A DNA stretch of 64,000 bases from JAVBLG01 sp031553655. GTDB taxonomy: Bacteria; Desulfobacterota; Desulfovibrionia; Desulfovibrionales; Desulfovibrionaceae. Shown here piece by piece: positions 23,646 through 32,816 of this stretch (position 1 is the first letter of the stretch; every line of letters begins with the position of its first letter). Position numbers and translations under genes: made by a program. The notes below the pieces were generated by a model that ran no database searches, was not told where the DNA came from, and saw only the letters and a program-made list of their open reading frames with translations. The DNA lies in assembly GCA_031553655.1 (NCBI GenBank), contig JAVBLG010000025.1, positions 4,694 to 68,693 of the forward strand, written 5' to 3'.

Positions 23646-25301
23646 CTACACAGAAGATACGGCGGGAACGATGATGGGGTCCCGCTCCAGAACCTGACGG
23701 AAAAACCGCCGCAGGGAAAGGCGAATACCTTCTTTAAGCCTGTTGACGTCACCGTCATATTCCTCGATCTGATCCAGCACCAGGCATTTGGCATCTTCGA
23801 GCAGGTGATCATAAATCTGCTCGAAGACAAAGCCCTTGGAAATCATTTGCGGCCCGTGCAAAATTGAGCCGGTGGCCGAGTCAATCACCAGCACCACCAC
23901 AACCAGACCTTCGCCGCCCAAGATATGGCGTTCTTTAAGCACGCTGTGGCCTACGTCGCCCACGCCCTTGCCGTCAACCATAATTTTGTCGGTATTGATT
24001 CGTTCTTCGCGGCGTATGCCCAACGGCAGCAGGGTAAGAGGCTCGCCGTCGGATAGCAGAATGGCGCATTCCGAAGGTACGCCGCAGTTCACAGCCAGGC
24101 GGGCATGCTTGACCAAATGCCGGTATTCTCCGTGTATGGGTACGAAAAGACGCGGTCTGACCGCCTTGATCATGGCCTGCAGCTCTTCTTTGTGGGCGTG
24201 GCCGGAGGCATGTATGGCCCCCATACTTTCATTGAAAACTTCCCCGCCGCTGCGAAAAACCTCATTTATGATGCGGCCTATGGCCTTGGCATTGCCCGGT
24301 ATGATGCGCGAAGACATGGCCACAGTATCGCCCGGCATAATAGACAGCTGGCGATGCCCGCCCATAACCATGCGCGAGAGGGCGGAAAGCGGCTCGCCCT
24401 GGGCTCCGGTTACCAGCAGAACGGTTTTTTCCTGTGGAATATCCGGCACGCCGTTATAGGCATTGTGAAAATCGGGCGGCAGGCGCAAAAATCCGAGATC
24501 CCGCGCTTTTTCAATGTTGTTGGCCAATGATTTGCCGCTTATGACCACTGTGCGACCATACTTGCGCGAAAGATCGAAAACTTCCTGAATGCGATGAATA
24601 TGGCTGGAAAAAAGAGTTATGATAATGCGCCCCGGCGCATTAGCGAAAAGATTGTCCAAAGATTCCATAACTTGGCGCTCGGAAAGCGAATGGCCCTCGC
24701 GCTCAATATTAGTGGAATCAGAAAGCAGCAGACGCACCCCGCGCTCTCCGGCGAATTCCTCGAACATGTTCATGTCGGTGCCGGGCCCGGCCAGAGGGTC
24801 GGGATCTATTTTGAAGTCACCGCTGTGTATGATGCGCCCCACAGGGGTGTCGAAACCAAGGGCGAACCCTTCAGGGATGGAATGACACACAGGGAAGAAG
24901 CGACAAGAAAGGTCGCCCAGCTCCACCACGTCGCCCCCGCTCACCGGCAGAAGTTCCGCATAATCAAGCACGCCGTTTTCGCGCAGCTTATGCTCCACAA
25001 GGGCCAGAGTAAAGGAGGAGCCGTAAATTTTTACCCCTTTTACCAGAGGCACCAGCCAAGGCAACGCCCCGATATGGTCTTCATGTCCGTGGGTAAGAAC
25101 TATGCCCAGCAGCTTGTCCTTCACCTTATGAACTTCTTCAAAATCGGGAATGATAACGTCTATGCCCAGATGATAATCATCGGGAAACATCAGCCCACAG
25201 TCAATCATGACCACCCCGGCTGGAGTGGCCCACAATTGGCAGTTAAGCCCGATCTCTCCAAGGCCGCCAAGAGGGGTTATAGTTAGAAAAGTGTCATTCA
25301 T
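23646..25301 (-). CDS. rnj: Ribonuclease J
   Basis: 551 residues. Metallo-beta-lactamase/beta-CASP nuclease: LGGLGEIGLNCQLWATPAG at the start, HGHEDHIGALPWL (zinc ligands), IIHSGDFKIDPDPL, the beta-CASP part with FSSHIHRIQEVF, and HASGHAHKEELQAMI then FVPIHGEYRHLVKHARLA. C-terminal dimer domain present. RNase J does endo- and 5'-exonucleolytic mRNA and rRNA processing. Stop codons of rnj and fliC face each other across ~90 bp with no clear terminator. Confidence 0.95.
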   Translation of the reverse strand: MNDTFLTITPLGGLGEIGLNCQLWATPAGVVMIDCGLMFPDDYHLGIDVIIPDFEEVHKVKDKLLGIVLTHGHEDHIGALPWLVPLVKGVKIYGSSFTLALVEHKLRENGVLDYAELLPVSGGDVVELGDLSCRFFPVCHSIPEGFALGFDTPVGRIIHSGDFKIDPDPLAGPGTDMNMFEEFAGERGVRLLLSDSTNIEREGHSLSERQVMESLDNLFANAPGRIIITLFSSHIHRIQEVFDLSRKYGRTVVISGKSLANNIEKARDLGFLRLPPDFHNAYNGVPDIPQEKTVLLVTGAQGEPLSALSRMVMGGHRQLSIMPGDTVAMSSRIIPGNAKAIGRIINEVFRSGGEVFNESMGAIHASGHAHKEELQAMIKAVRPRLFVPIHGEYRHLVKHARLAVNCGVPSECAILLSDGEPLTLLPLGIRREERINTDKIMVDGKGVGDVGHSVLKERHILGGEGLVVVVLVIDSATGSILHGPQMISKGFVFEQIYDHLLEDAKCLVLDQIEEYDGDVNRLKEGIRLSLRRFFRQVLERDPIIVPAVSSV

Positions 25302-25480
25302 GAAAATACTGTAACATTACGTTTTTGCGCTGGCAATGGGCGTTTGGGCCGCTATAATTCAGGAACGTCTCAAATGACGCTTTTCAGGTTAGCCAAACAG
25401 ATTTAATCTGGTTGCCGTTTACGTGTATGCATATATTTATTTACCATACATTACGCGTAGGTACTTACATATTGCTGACT

Positions 25481-26371
25481 TTAGAATTTCAGCCCGGTAA
25501 GATCAACGGCCACAGAGTCGCTTCCGCAATCATAGGATATTTTTTTCATATATTCGTGTTGCAATTTGATGATGGGCAAATAGTTTTTATTCAAAAAAAA
25601 TCTGAACCTGCCGTCGCGTATTTCCTCAAGGTGGCGTCGCTCCACATATTTACCAAGTATTCCATGATCATACAAGAATTGATTGAGAACATAAATGCGT
25701 TCGGCATCAGTTTTTTGCACGGCAAAACTTTTGGTGGCCTCATTCTCAGGGTTCAGATAATGCCGCTCGCGCCCCAGGTGCCGGATCAGGTTGTCCGGGG
25801 CATATCCCACAACATATCCGTGGCGCAACAGCCTGACGCTATAGTCCAAATCCTCGAAGCCGTACTTGCCGTAATCTTCGTTCCAAAAGCCGAATTCCTC
25901 GTGTATGCGCCTTGGTATCAGCACGCAGCCGCCATTGCACAGCCCGGAAGAAGAAATGAAGGGCTCTTCGCCATCAAGCATGATCAGCTCATGCTTGTAT
26001 TGCCAATCGCCATAAAGATAGCCCGCCTGCCCTACGCGATGGTACCGTTCGGCCAAACGGGCAAGATTGGCAAGCCAGCGCCCGTCGAGAATTTCGATGT
26101 CATTGTCCAGCTTTATATAATGATCGGCATCGGTGAGCGCCCAGCCCATGTTGGCGGCAATGGCCACCCCCATGTTGCGTTCCAACTCCACAAGCCGAGC
26201 ATTGCCTCGTCCTTCAACAAAATGCCGAAGATACTCCACACTGCCGTCATGACTGCCGTTGTCGATTATGTTGACGAAAAATTCCCCTTCCGTTTTCGTA
26301 AACAGCGATTCCAGGCATATTCTGGTCAATTTCAGACGATTGCAGGTAACTACTGTAATATTGGCGCGCAT
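25481..26371 (-). CDS. Family 2 glycosyltransferase
   Basis: 296 residues. GT-A fold: NITVVTCNRLKLTRICLESL, IIDNGSHDGSVEYLR, ERNMGVAIAANMGW, and the metal-binding DND in HYIKLDNDIEILDG. An acceptor-side motif follows: GFWNEDYGKYGFEDLDYSVR. No membrane segment. Acceptor unknown. It lies upstream of rnj on the same strand (~180 bp) and ~2 kb from flagellin; a role in flagellin glycosylation is possible, as such genes often flank fliC, but this is context only. Confidence 0.88.
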   Translation of the reverse strand: MRANITVVTCNRLKLTRICLESLFTKTEGEFFVNIIDNGSHDGSVEYLRHFVEGRGNARLVELERNMGVAIAANMGWALTDADHYIKLDNDIEILDGRWLANLARLAERYHRVGQAGYLYGDWQYKHELIMLDGEEPFISSSGLCNGGCVLIPRRIHEEFGFWNEDYGKYGFEDLDYSVRLLRHGYVVGYAPDNLIRHLGRERHYLNPENEATKSFAVQKTDAERIYVLNQFLYDHGILGKYVERRHLEEIRDGRFRFFLNKNYLPIIKLQHEYMKKISYDCGSDSVAVDLTGLKF

Positions 26372-26526
26372 TTTTACCGTATGTGTTTGTGATCAGGTTT
26401 GTAATTCTTATGCAGCGAATTTTCTATACCAGCCCCGGCTATGGCGCACAACATAATTTAGAGGGTAGCTCGATTATCCGCGCCGGGTCGCGTCAGCCCC
26501 GATTCAACAGGTTGACGCGGCCACAT

Positions 26527-26556
26527 TTGCGGCAAGGTAAAACAACGCGCTACAAT
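26527..26556 (+). promoter_or_regulatory. Putative sigma-70 promoter for the tig-clpPX-lon cluster
   Basis: TTGCGG, 18-bp spacer, TACAAT, ~90 bp before the trigger factor start. The rest of the 26372-26644 gap shows no gene. Confidence 0.4.
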
Positions 26557-26644
26557 TCAATGGACAATGAGACAAAGTTATGCCAAAACTACACCGGTAC
26601 AAGCATAAAGCCATCTCATTGCCATGAGACTGAAGGAGCATATA

Positions 26645-27973
26645 GTGGAATACAGCATAGAGAACATTTCTCCCACCAGAACGAAAGTCCTGATCACCGT
26701 CCCCACAGAGGAAGTGGAAGCGTCCATAATGGCCACGGCGGCCATGTACCGCACATCCGTACAGCTCGACGGATTCCGTAAAGGCAAGGCTCCGCTGTCG
26801 GTGATCGAATCTCGCTTCAAGGACAAGATCTACCAGGAAGCCAAGCAGGATCTCGTGAATGTGCATATCAACGACGTTCTGGGAGAACTTAAGGCCACCC
26901 CGCTTTCCGGCATAGATTTTGACGGAAACGATTTTGTGCGTGGCGAGCCCTATGCCTACAGCATAAGCTTTGAGGTGTTGCCCACATTTGAAGTGCCCAG
27001 CTACGAGGGCATGGAAGTGGAGCAGGAAAAAGCCGAGGAAAACGAGGCTGAAGTGGAAGAAGTGCTCGGCCGCATCCGCCGCAACGCGGCAAAGCTTGAA
27101 CCGGCCGAAGGCATGGGGCCGGCTGTTGACGGCCAGGTGGCGGAGCTTGATTTTTCCGCTTACAAAGACGGCCAGCCCATGGAAGGCATTTCCGCGCAGA
27201 ATTTCCAACTCAGCGTGGGCGAAAAGCAGGCTCTGGAAGAATTTGAAAATCTGGTGAAGACCGCGCCCATCGGTCAGGAAACCGAAGGGGAAGTCACTTT
27301 CCCCGAAGATTTCATCGCCAAAGACGTGGCCGGCCAGACCGTTACCATGAAGGTAAGGGTGCATGCCATAAAAGATCGGGTGCTGCCCGAGGTGAATGAC
27401 GAATTCGCCAAAGGTCTCGGCTTTGAAAGCGCGGATAAATTGAGCGACGCCATCAGACAATCTTCGGTAAAGAGCCGTGAAAATCTCTACAAGGCTTCCG
27501 CGCAGAAGGATCTTCTTGATCGTCTGCTCAAAATGGCTGATTTTCCCCTGCCCGACGCCACCGTTGACGTGTGCATGAAAAGCCTGATGGTAGATATGCG
27601 CGAACGCCTTGAACGCCAGGGCAAAAGCCTTGCTTCCACCGGCAAAAGCATGGAAGAAATCAGGGAAGAGCTGAGGCCCAGGGCCGAATCCATGGCCAGA
27701 TCTCAGGTATTTCTGCTTTGCGTAGCCAAAAAAGAAAATATTGATGCTTCGGAAGACGAAGTAAACCAGCGTGTTATGCGCATGGCCAGCCAGCAGGGCG
27801 AAAATTTCCGGGATTTTAAGGATTCTTTGGTCAGATCCGGGGTTATTTTCCATATTCGCGACAGCATTTTGGCCGACAAGGCCATGGACACCATTTATGA
27901 CAAGGCCAATGTAACCATGGTGGAGGCCAAAAAGCCTGAGGAAAAGACCGAAGAGGCGGAAAAGGCCGAATAA
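26645..27973 (+). CDS. tig: Trigger factor
   Basis: 442 residues from a GTG at 26645, which has AAGGAG 6 bases upstream; an ATG at 26624 lacks a ribosome site. N-terminal ribosome-binding domain has the signature GFRKGKAPLSVIESRF. A PPIase/FKBP-like middle (VDGQVAELDFSAYKDGQPM) and a helical C-terminal chaperone domain follow, ending in a charged KPEEKTEEAEKAE tail. It folds nascent chains at the ribosome exit. Order tig-clpP-clpX-lon is conserved in many proteobacteria. Confidence 0.95.
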   Translation: MEYSIENISPTRTKVLITVPTEEVEASIMATAAMYRTSVQLDGFRKGKAPLSVIESRFKDKIYQEAKQDLVNVHINDVLGELKATPLSGIDFDGNDFVRGEPYAYSISFEVLPTFEVPSYEGMEVEQEKAEENEAEVEEVLGRIRRNAAKLEPAEGMGPAVDGQVAELDFSAYKDGQPMEGISAQNFQLSVGEKQALEEFENLVKTAPIGQETEGEVTFPEDFIAKDVAGQTVTMKVRVHAIKDRVLPEVNDEFAKGLGFESADKLSDAIRQSSVKSRENLYKASAQKDLLDRLLKMADFPLPDATVDVCMKSLMVDMRERLERQGKSLASTGKSMEEIREELRPRAESMARSQVFLLCVAKKENIDASEDEVNQRVMRMASQQGENFRDFKDSLVRSGVIFHIRDSILADKAMDTIYDKANVTMVEAKKPEEKTEEAEKAE

Positions 27974-28015
27974 AGCCTGGTCCCTCTCCACTTGGAATAA
28001 TTTTTCCGGCACTTG

Positions 28016-28061
28016 GGGCCTGTCTGCGTTGCGCTTTTTTGCCGTTGACGTCGACAGGCCC
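28016..28061 (+). repeat. Hairpin between tig and clpP
   Basis: GGGCCTGTC pairs with GACAGGCCC; no T run after it. A smaller GTTGGC-GAA-GCCAAC hairpin follows at ~28078. A TTGTCA-N16-TATTTT candidate promoter for clpP is at 28187-28214. Nothing gene-like in the 288-bp gap. Confidence 0.55.
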
Positions 28062-28261
28062 TCAGGGCTGGTAAACAGTTGGCGAAGCCAACAACCGGAG
28101 CTTGCGAAGCAGGCTGCCGGCCAGAGTTTCCTCCCGAGTTGCTGCTCCACGCTCACCAATCTCGCGGTATTTTCGGCCCGCCGCTATTGTCAATTGCCGC
28201 AACCGCCTTATTTTACGAAAAGCGTGTCTTCTTTCGCATAACTTACAAGGAGTTCCCCCAC

Positions 28262-28870
28262 ATGCCTTCAGTGCCTATAGTAATAGAAACAACCGGCCGC
28301 AGCGAGCGCGCCTACGACATATATTCAAGGCTGCTCAAAGACCGGATCATTCTCCTTACCACCGAAGTTAACGAGTATGTATCTTCATTGATTTGCGCCC
28401 AGCTGCTTTTTCTGGAATCGCAGGATCCGGAAAAGGAAATCAGTTTCTACATCAATTCGCCCGGCGGCTCGGTAACTGACGGTCTGGCTATATATGACAC
28501 CATGCGCTACATAACCTCGCCGGTTTCCACCCTGTGCATGGGCCGCGCCGCCAGCATGGGCGCGTTTCTGCTCTCGGCCGGCGAACCTGGTATGCGCTTT
28601 GCATTACCTAATAGCCAGATAATGATCCATCAGCCTTCGGGCGGATTCAGAGGTCAGGCTTCCGACATCGACATACAGGCGCGCGAAGTGCTGCGCTTGA
28701 AAAAGCGTCTCAACGAGCTCATGTCCGAGCACACTGGCCAGAGCATTGAGCGGATTACCACCGACACGGAACGCGACAATTTTATGACGGCGGAAGAAGC
28801 CAAAAATTACGGGCTGATTGACCGCATCCTGGTTTCCAGGCGCGACATGGAAAGCCCCGGCAAAAAATAA
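28262..28870 (+). CDS. clpP: ATP-dependent Clp protease proteolytic subunit
   Basis: 202 residues from the ATG at 28262 (AAGGAG at 28248-28253); an upstream in-frame extension is unsupported. Catalytic triad visible: Ser in MGRAASMGAFLLSAG, His in QIMIHQPSGGFRGQA, Asp in ITTDTERDNFM. Also YINSPGGSVTDGLAIYDTM. Forms the tetradecameric chamber served by ClpX, encoded 46 bp downstream. Confidence 0.97.
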   Translation: MPSVPIVIETTGRSERAYDIYSRLLKDRIILLTTEVNEYVSSLICAQLLFLESQDPEKEISFYINSPGGSVTDGLAIYDTMRYITSPVSTLCMGRAASMGAFLLSAGEPGMRFALPNSQIMIHQPSGGFRGQASDIDIQAREVLRLKKRLNELMSEHTGQSIERITTDTERDNFMTAEEAKNYGLIDRILVSRRDMESPGKK

Positions 28871-28916
28871 TTTTATCAAATTTTCCTTTATGGTCTGAAA
28901 CCTAAGATAGCCCATT

Positions 28917-30173
28917 ATGAGCAAAATGAAAAATAAGAACGACAATTCCGTACGCTGCTCTTTCTGCGGAAAGGGCGAATTTGAAGTCAATCATCTCATT
29001 GTCAAGGACAACGCCTATATCTGCGATACATGCGTAAAAGCCTGCAACGAGATTATCGCCCAGGAATCCCTGAACGGCAAAAAGGAAGAAATCGAGCGGC
29101 TGCTCACCCCGCAAGAACTCAAAGAGCGGCTTGATGAATATGTGATCGGACAAAATGAGGCCAAAAAAATTCTGGCCGTGGCCGTGCACAATCACTACAA
29201 GCGCATTTTGTACAGTTCCGGCCCCACCGACGTGGAACTGGAAAAGAGCAATATCATGCTTGTGGGCCCCAGCGGCAGCGGTAAAACCCTGCTGGCCAAA
29301 ACCCTGGCCAGGGTGCTCAAGGTGCCTTTTGCCATAGCCGACGCGACAACCCTCACCGAAGCCGGGTATGTGGGCGAAGATGTTGAAAATATTCTGGTAC
29401 AGCTGTTGCAAAACGCCGACTATGACCTTGCCAGCGCCAGCAAGGGCATTATTTATATTGATGAGATAGACAAAATATCGCGTAAGGGCGACGGCCCGTC
29501 CATAACTCGCGACGTTTCCGGCGAAGGCGTGCAACAGGCCCTGCTCAAGATCATTGAGGGCACCGAGGCCAACATTCCGCCCAAGGGTGGCCGAAAGCAC
29601 CCGCAGCAGGAATTTATCCGCATGGATACGGGCAATATTCTGTTCATTGTGGGCGGGGCCTTTATCGGACTGGATAAAATTGTGGAGCAGCGCGTACGCG
29701 GCGGATCCATGGGTTTTGGGGCCAATGTGCGATCAAGCAAGGATATGTCCCTTACTGAGCTGCTCGACAAGGTACACCCGGCGGATCTGGTTCAGTTTGG
29801 GCTTATCCCCGAATTTGTGGGCCGCGTGCCGGTGATTACCCATGTGGACGAGCTTAGTGAAGAAGACTTGATCCGCATTCTCACCGAACCCAAAAATGCC
29901 TTGGTCCGCCAGTATCAAAAACTTTTTGAAATGGATAAAATAGGCCTGCGCTTTACCACCAATGCCTTGAAGAGCATCGCGGCCAAGGCCATAGAGCGCA
30001 AAACCGGAGCGCGCGGGCTGCGCAATGTTATGGAAAAAATGATGCTGGACATCATGTATCGCCTGCCGTCAATCAAGGGCGTGAAAGAATGCGTGATCAA
30101 CCGCGCTGTAATTGAACATGGCAAAGAGCCGTTGCTTATTTTTGAAACGGACGAAGAGCGGGCGGCAAGCTAG
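28917..30173 (+). CDS. clpX: ATP-dependent Clp protease ATPase subunit ClpX
   Basis: 418 residues. Zinc-binding domain CSFCGKGEFEV ... CDTCVKAC; Walker A GPSGSGKTLLAKTLA; Walker B GIIYIDEIDKI; pore loop GYVGEDVENI; RKGDGPSITRDVSGEGVQQA; sensor region TGARGLRNVMEKMMLD. Unfolds tagged substrates into ClpP. The start has only a weak ribosome site, consistent with translation together with clpP. Confidence 0.97.
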   Translation: MSKMKNKNDNSVRCSFCGKGEFEVNHLIVKDNAYICDTCVKACNEIIAQESLNGKKEEIERLLTPQELKERLDEYVIGQNEAKKILAVAVHNHYKRILYSSGPTDVELEKSNIMLVGPSGSGKTLLAKTLARVLKVPFAIADATTLTEAGYVGEDVENILVQLLQNADYDLASASKGIIYIDEIDKISRKGDGPSITRDVSGEGVQQALLKIIEGTEANIPPKGGRKHPQQEFIRMDTGNILFIVGGAFIGLDKIVEQRVRGGSMGFGANVRSSKDMSLTELLDKVHPADLVQFGLIPEFVGRVPVITHVDELSEEDLIRILTEPKNALVRQYQKLFEMDKIGLRFTTNALKSIAAKAIERKTGARGLRNVMEKMMLDIMYRLPSIKGVKECVINRAVIEHGKEPLLIFETDEERAAS

Positions 30174-30267
30174 ACGATAAATCATCTAATTGCAATGTAA
30201 CGTAAATCGCGCATATTTTTATATAGAGTTATATTTTGTTTTTTTGAGGATTCAAGGAGTATAATTA

Positions 30268-32721
30268 ATGGCCGACTTTGTTATATCCGGCGGAGCGGGC
30301 ACTCTTGAGCTGCCGCGCATGTCTCTGCGGGAAGTGGTTATGTTTCCTCGTTCGATCATGCCGCTTTTTGTGGGTCGCGACGCTTCGATAAGGGCCATAG
30401 AGGCCGGCATGGCCAGCTATGGCAAAAGAATTTTCCTGGTGGCCCAAAAAGAGCCGGACATGGAAAAACCCGGTTCCGAAGATTTGTACGAAGTGGGCGT
30501 GGTATGCAAAATTTTGCAGCTCATGCGCCTGCCCGACGGCACGATCAAGGCCCTTTTCGAAGGGCTGTACCGGGCCAGATGGGATGGGACGCCCGCTGCC
30601 GACAACTACACTGACGCCTCTTTCCCCAGGGTGCTGATAACACAGATCCCCGAGGAAAATATCCCTTCACCCGAAATTGAGGCCATGACCCGTGCCGTGC
30701 ATGAGGCGCTGGAAGAATACAGCAAGACCAACAAGCGCCTGCCTCAGGAAGCGTTATTGGCCATTATGGCCCTGCAGGACCCCGGACATCTGGCCGACGC
30801 CATTATGCCCCACCTCAAGCTGGACTATCGCAAGAAGCAGGAAGTTCTGGAAATATCTTCGGTGCCGGAACGCCTCAATTTGGTGTATGAGCTTTTGCGC
30901 GGCGAAATCGCTGTTTCCTCTCTGGAAAAAAATATCAAGGGCCGCGTAAAAAGCCAGATGGAGCGCAATCAGCGCGAATACTATCTGAACGAGCAGATGA
31001 AGGCCATTCATAAAGAAATGGGGCGCGATGACGACCCCCAGGCCGAAGCCGCGGAGCTTGAGCAGCGCCTCAAAGACCGTGACATGCCCGACGAGGCCAG
31101 GGAAAAAGGCCTGCGTGAAGTAAAAAAATTGCGCACCATGCCTACTTCGTCGGCGGAATACACCGTTGTGCGCAACTATATTGACTGGATTCTTGATCTG
31201 CCCTGGAACACGCTGAAAGAAATAGATATAGAGATCGACAGCGCCAGAAAAATTCTGGACAACGACCATTACGGCCTGGAAAAGCCGAAAGAGCGCATAC
31301 TCGAATATCTGGCGGTGCAAAAGCTCTCCAAGGGCTTGCGCGGCCCAATTTTGTGCTTTGTGGGCCCGCCCGGTGTGGGAAAAACGTCTCTGGCCAAATC
31401 TGTGGCCAAGGCCACCGGGCGCGATTTTGTGCGTCTTTCCTTGGGCGGAGTGCGCGACGAAGCTGAGGTGCGCGGACACAGGCGCACCTATGTAGGCGCT
31501 CTGCCGGGCAAAATCATTCAGTCGCTGCGCCGGGTGAAATTTAACAATCCACTGTTCTGCCTTGATGAAATAGACAAGATGAGCGCCGACTTCCGCGGCG
31601 ATCCGGCTTCGGCCCTGCTTGAAGTACTCGACCCCGAGCAGAACAATACCTTCATGGATCACTATCTCGATCTGGAATATGATCTGTCCAAGATATTCTT
31701 CATAACCACAGCCAACTCGCTGCACACCATACCGCCAGCTCTGCAGGACCGTCTGGAGATCATTGAGCTTTCAAGCTATCTGGAAACGGAAAAACGGCGT
31801 ATCGCTCGCCAGTTCCTGTTGCCCAAGCAAGTTGAAATGCACGGGCTTAAACCCGAAAATATCAAAATTTCGGACAATGCCCTCAACGAATTAATCCGTC
31901 ACTATACCCGCGAGGCCGGAGTGCGCAACATGGAGCGCGAAATAGCCTCGTTGTGCCGCAAAACCGCCATCAAGCTGGTGGAAGAGAATGATCTGGAAAA
32001 ATGTGTCAGCGTAACACAGCAGAACCTAAACTCCTTCCTTGGGGTGAAAAAATACCGTCTCGACGAGCGTGAGGCTGAGCCGCAGATCGGGGTTTGCACC
32101 GGACTGGCCTATAACCAGCGCGGCGGCGAAATTCTTATGGTCGAAACCTCGCTCATGCCGGGGGGCGGGCATGTATCCACCACTGGCCAGTTGGGCGAAG
32201 TAATGACTGAATCGGCAAAAGCCGCCCTTACCTATGTGCGTTCCAGAGCCGAGCTGCTCGGGCTTGACCCGCGCTTCCACCGCAAGGTGGACATACATGT
32301 GCATGTGCCTTCAGGGGCCACGCCCAAAGACGGACCTTCGGCTGGAATAACTATTGCAACGTCAATCACATCCGCCCTGTTGGGCATTCCGGTGCGTAAC
32401 GACGTGGCCATGACCGGCGAAATATCGTTGCGCGGGCGAGTACTGCCCATAGGCGGCCTGCGCGAAAAACTGCTTGCGGCGCGGCGCAGCGGCATAACCA
32501 AGGTGATTATGCCGCGCGACAATGAGAAGGATTTGAAGGAAGTTCCCGAAGAAATACTCAAAGATCTTGCCATTGTCTTCGTGGAGCATGTTGACGAGGT
32601 ACTGCCTGAGGCCCTGGCGGCCAGCTCTGAGGAAATATTTTCCGGTCGCGCAACCTGCCAACCCTTTGCCGCTTCCTTGCGCAAGGAAAAGCAGGTTGAG
32701 CGTTCCGCACCGGCGCAATAA
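30268..32721 (+). CDS. lon: Lon protease
   Basis: 817 residues. N-terminal substrate domain (PLFVGRDASIRAIE), AAA module with GPPGVGKTSLAKS near residue 366 and LFCLDEIDKMSADF, then the proteolytic domain with catalytic Ser in KDGPSAGITIATS (~690) and Lys in GLREKLLAARRSGI (~732). Start has an AAGGAG site. A strong terminator follows, ending the proteostasis cluster. Confidence 0.97.
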   Translation: MADFVISGGAGTLELPRMSLREVVMFPRSIMPLFVGRDASIRAIEAGMASYGKRIFLVAQKEPDMEKPGSEDLYEVGVVCKILQLMRLPDGTIKALFEGLYRARWDGTPAADNYTDASFPRVLITQIPEENIPSPEIEAMTRAVHEALEEYSKTNKRLPQEALLAIMALQDPGHLADAIMPHLKLDYRKKQEVLEISSVPERLNLVYELLRGEIAVSSLEKNIKGRVKSQMERNQREYYLNEQMKAIHKEMGRDDDPQAEAAELEQRLKDRDMPDEAREKGLREVKKLRTMPTSSAEYTVVRNYIDWILDLPWNTLKEIDIEIDSARKILDNDHYGLEKPKERILEYLAVQKLSKGLRGPILCFVGPPGVGKTSLAKSVAKATGRDFVRLSLGGVRDEAEVRGHRRTYVGALPGKIIQSLRRVKFNNPLFCLDEIDKMSADFRGDPASALLEVLDPEQNNTFMDHYLDLEYDLSKIFFITTANSLHTIPPALQDRLEIIELSSYLETEKRRIARQFLLPKQVEMHGLKPENIKISDNALNELIRHYTREAGVRNMEREIASLCRKTAIKLVEENDLEKCVSVTQQNLNSFLGVKKYRLDEREAEPQIGVCTGLAYNQRGGEILMVETSLMPGGGHVSTTGQLGEVMTESAKAALTYVRSRAELLGLDPRFHRKVDIHVHVPSGATPKDGPSAGITIATSITSALLGIPVRNDVAMTGEISLRGRVLPIGGLREKLLAARRSGITKVIMPRDNEKDLKEVPEEILKDLAIVFVEHVDEVLPEALAASSEEIFSGRATCQPFAASLRKEKQVERSAPAQ

Positions 32722-32750
32722 TTCCTGAAGCTGAACACGAATAAAAACGT

Positions 32751-32787
32751 GGCCGCATGAATATATTGCATATTCATGCGGCCTTTT
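32751..32787 (+). terminator. Rho-independent terminator after lon
   Basis: GGCCGCATGAATAT pairs perfectly with ATATTCATGCGGCC across 5 bases, followed by TTTTGT. Confidence 0.85.
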
Positions 32788-32816
32788 GTCAAAGTAACAT
32801 ATTATAACGATGTGCC

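Noticed and set aside
26504..28159. 551-codon minus-strand frame opposite trigger factor
   Set aside because: Shadow of tig; composition is His/Phe/Gly-rich as expected for antisense of a charged protein, with no family motif.
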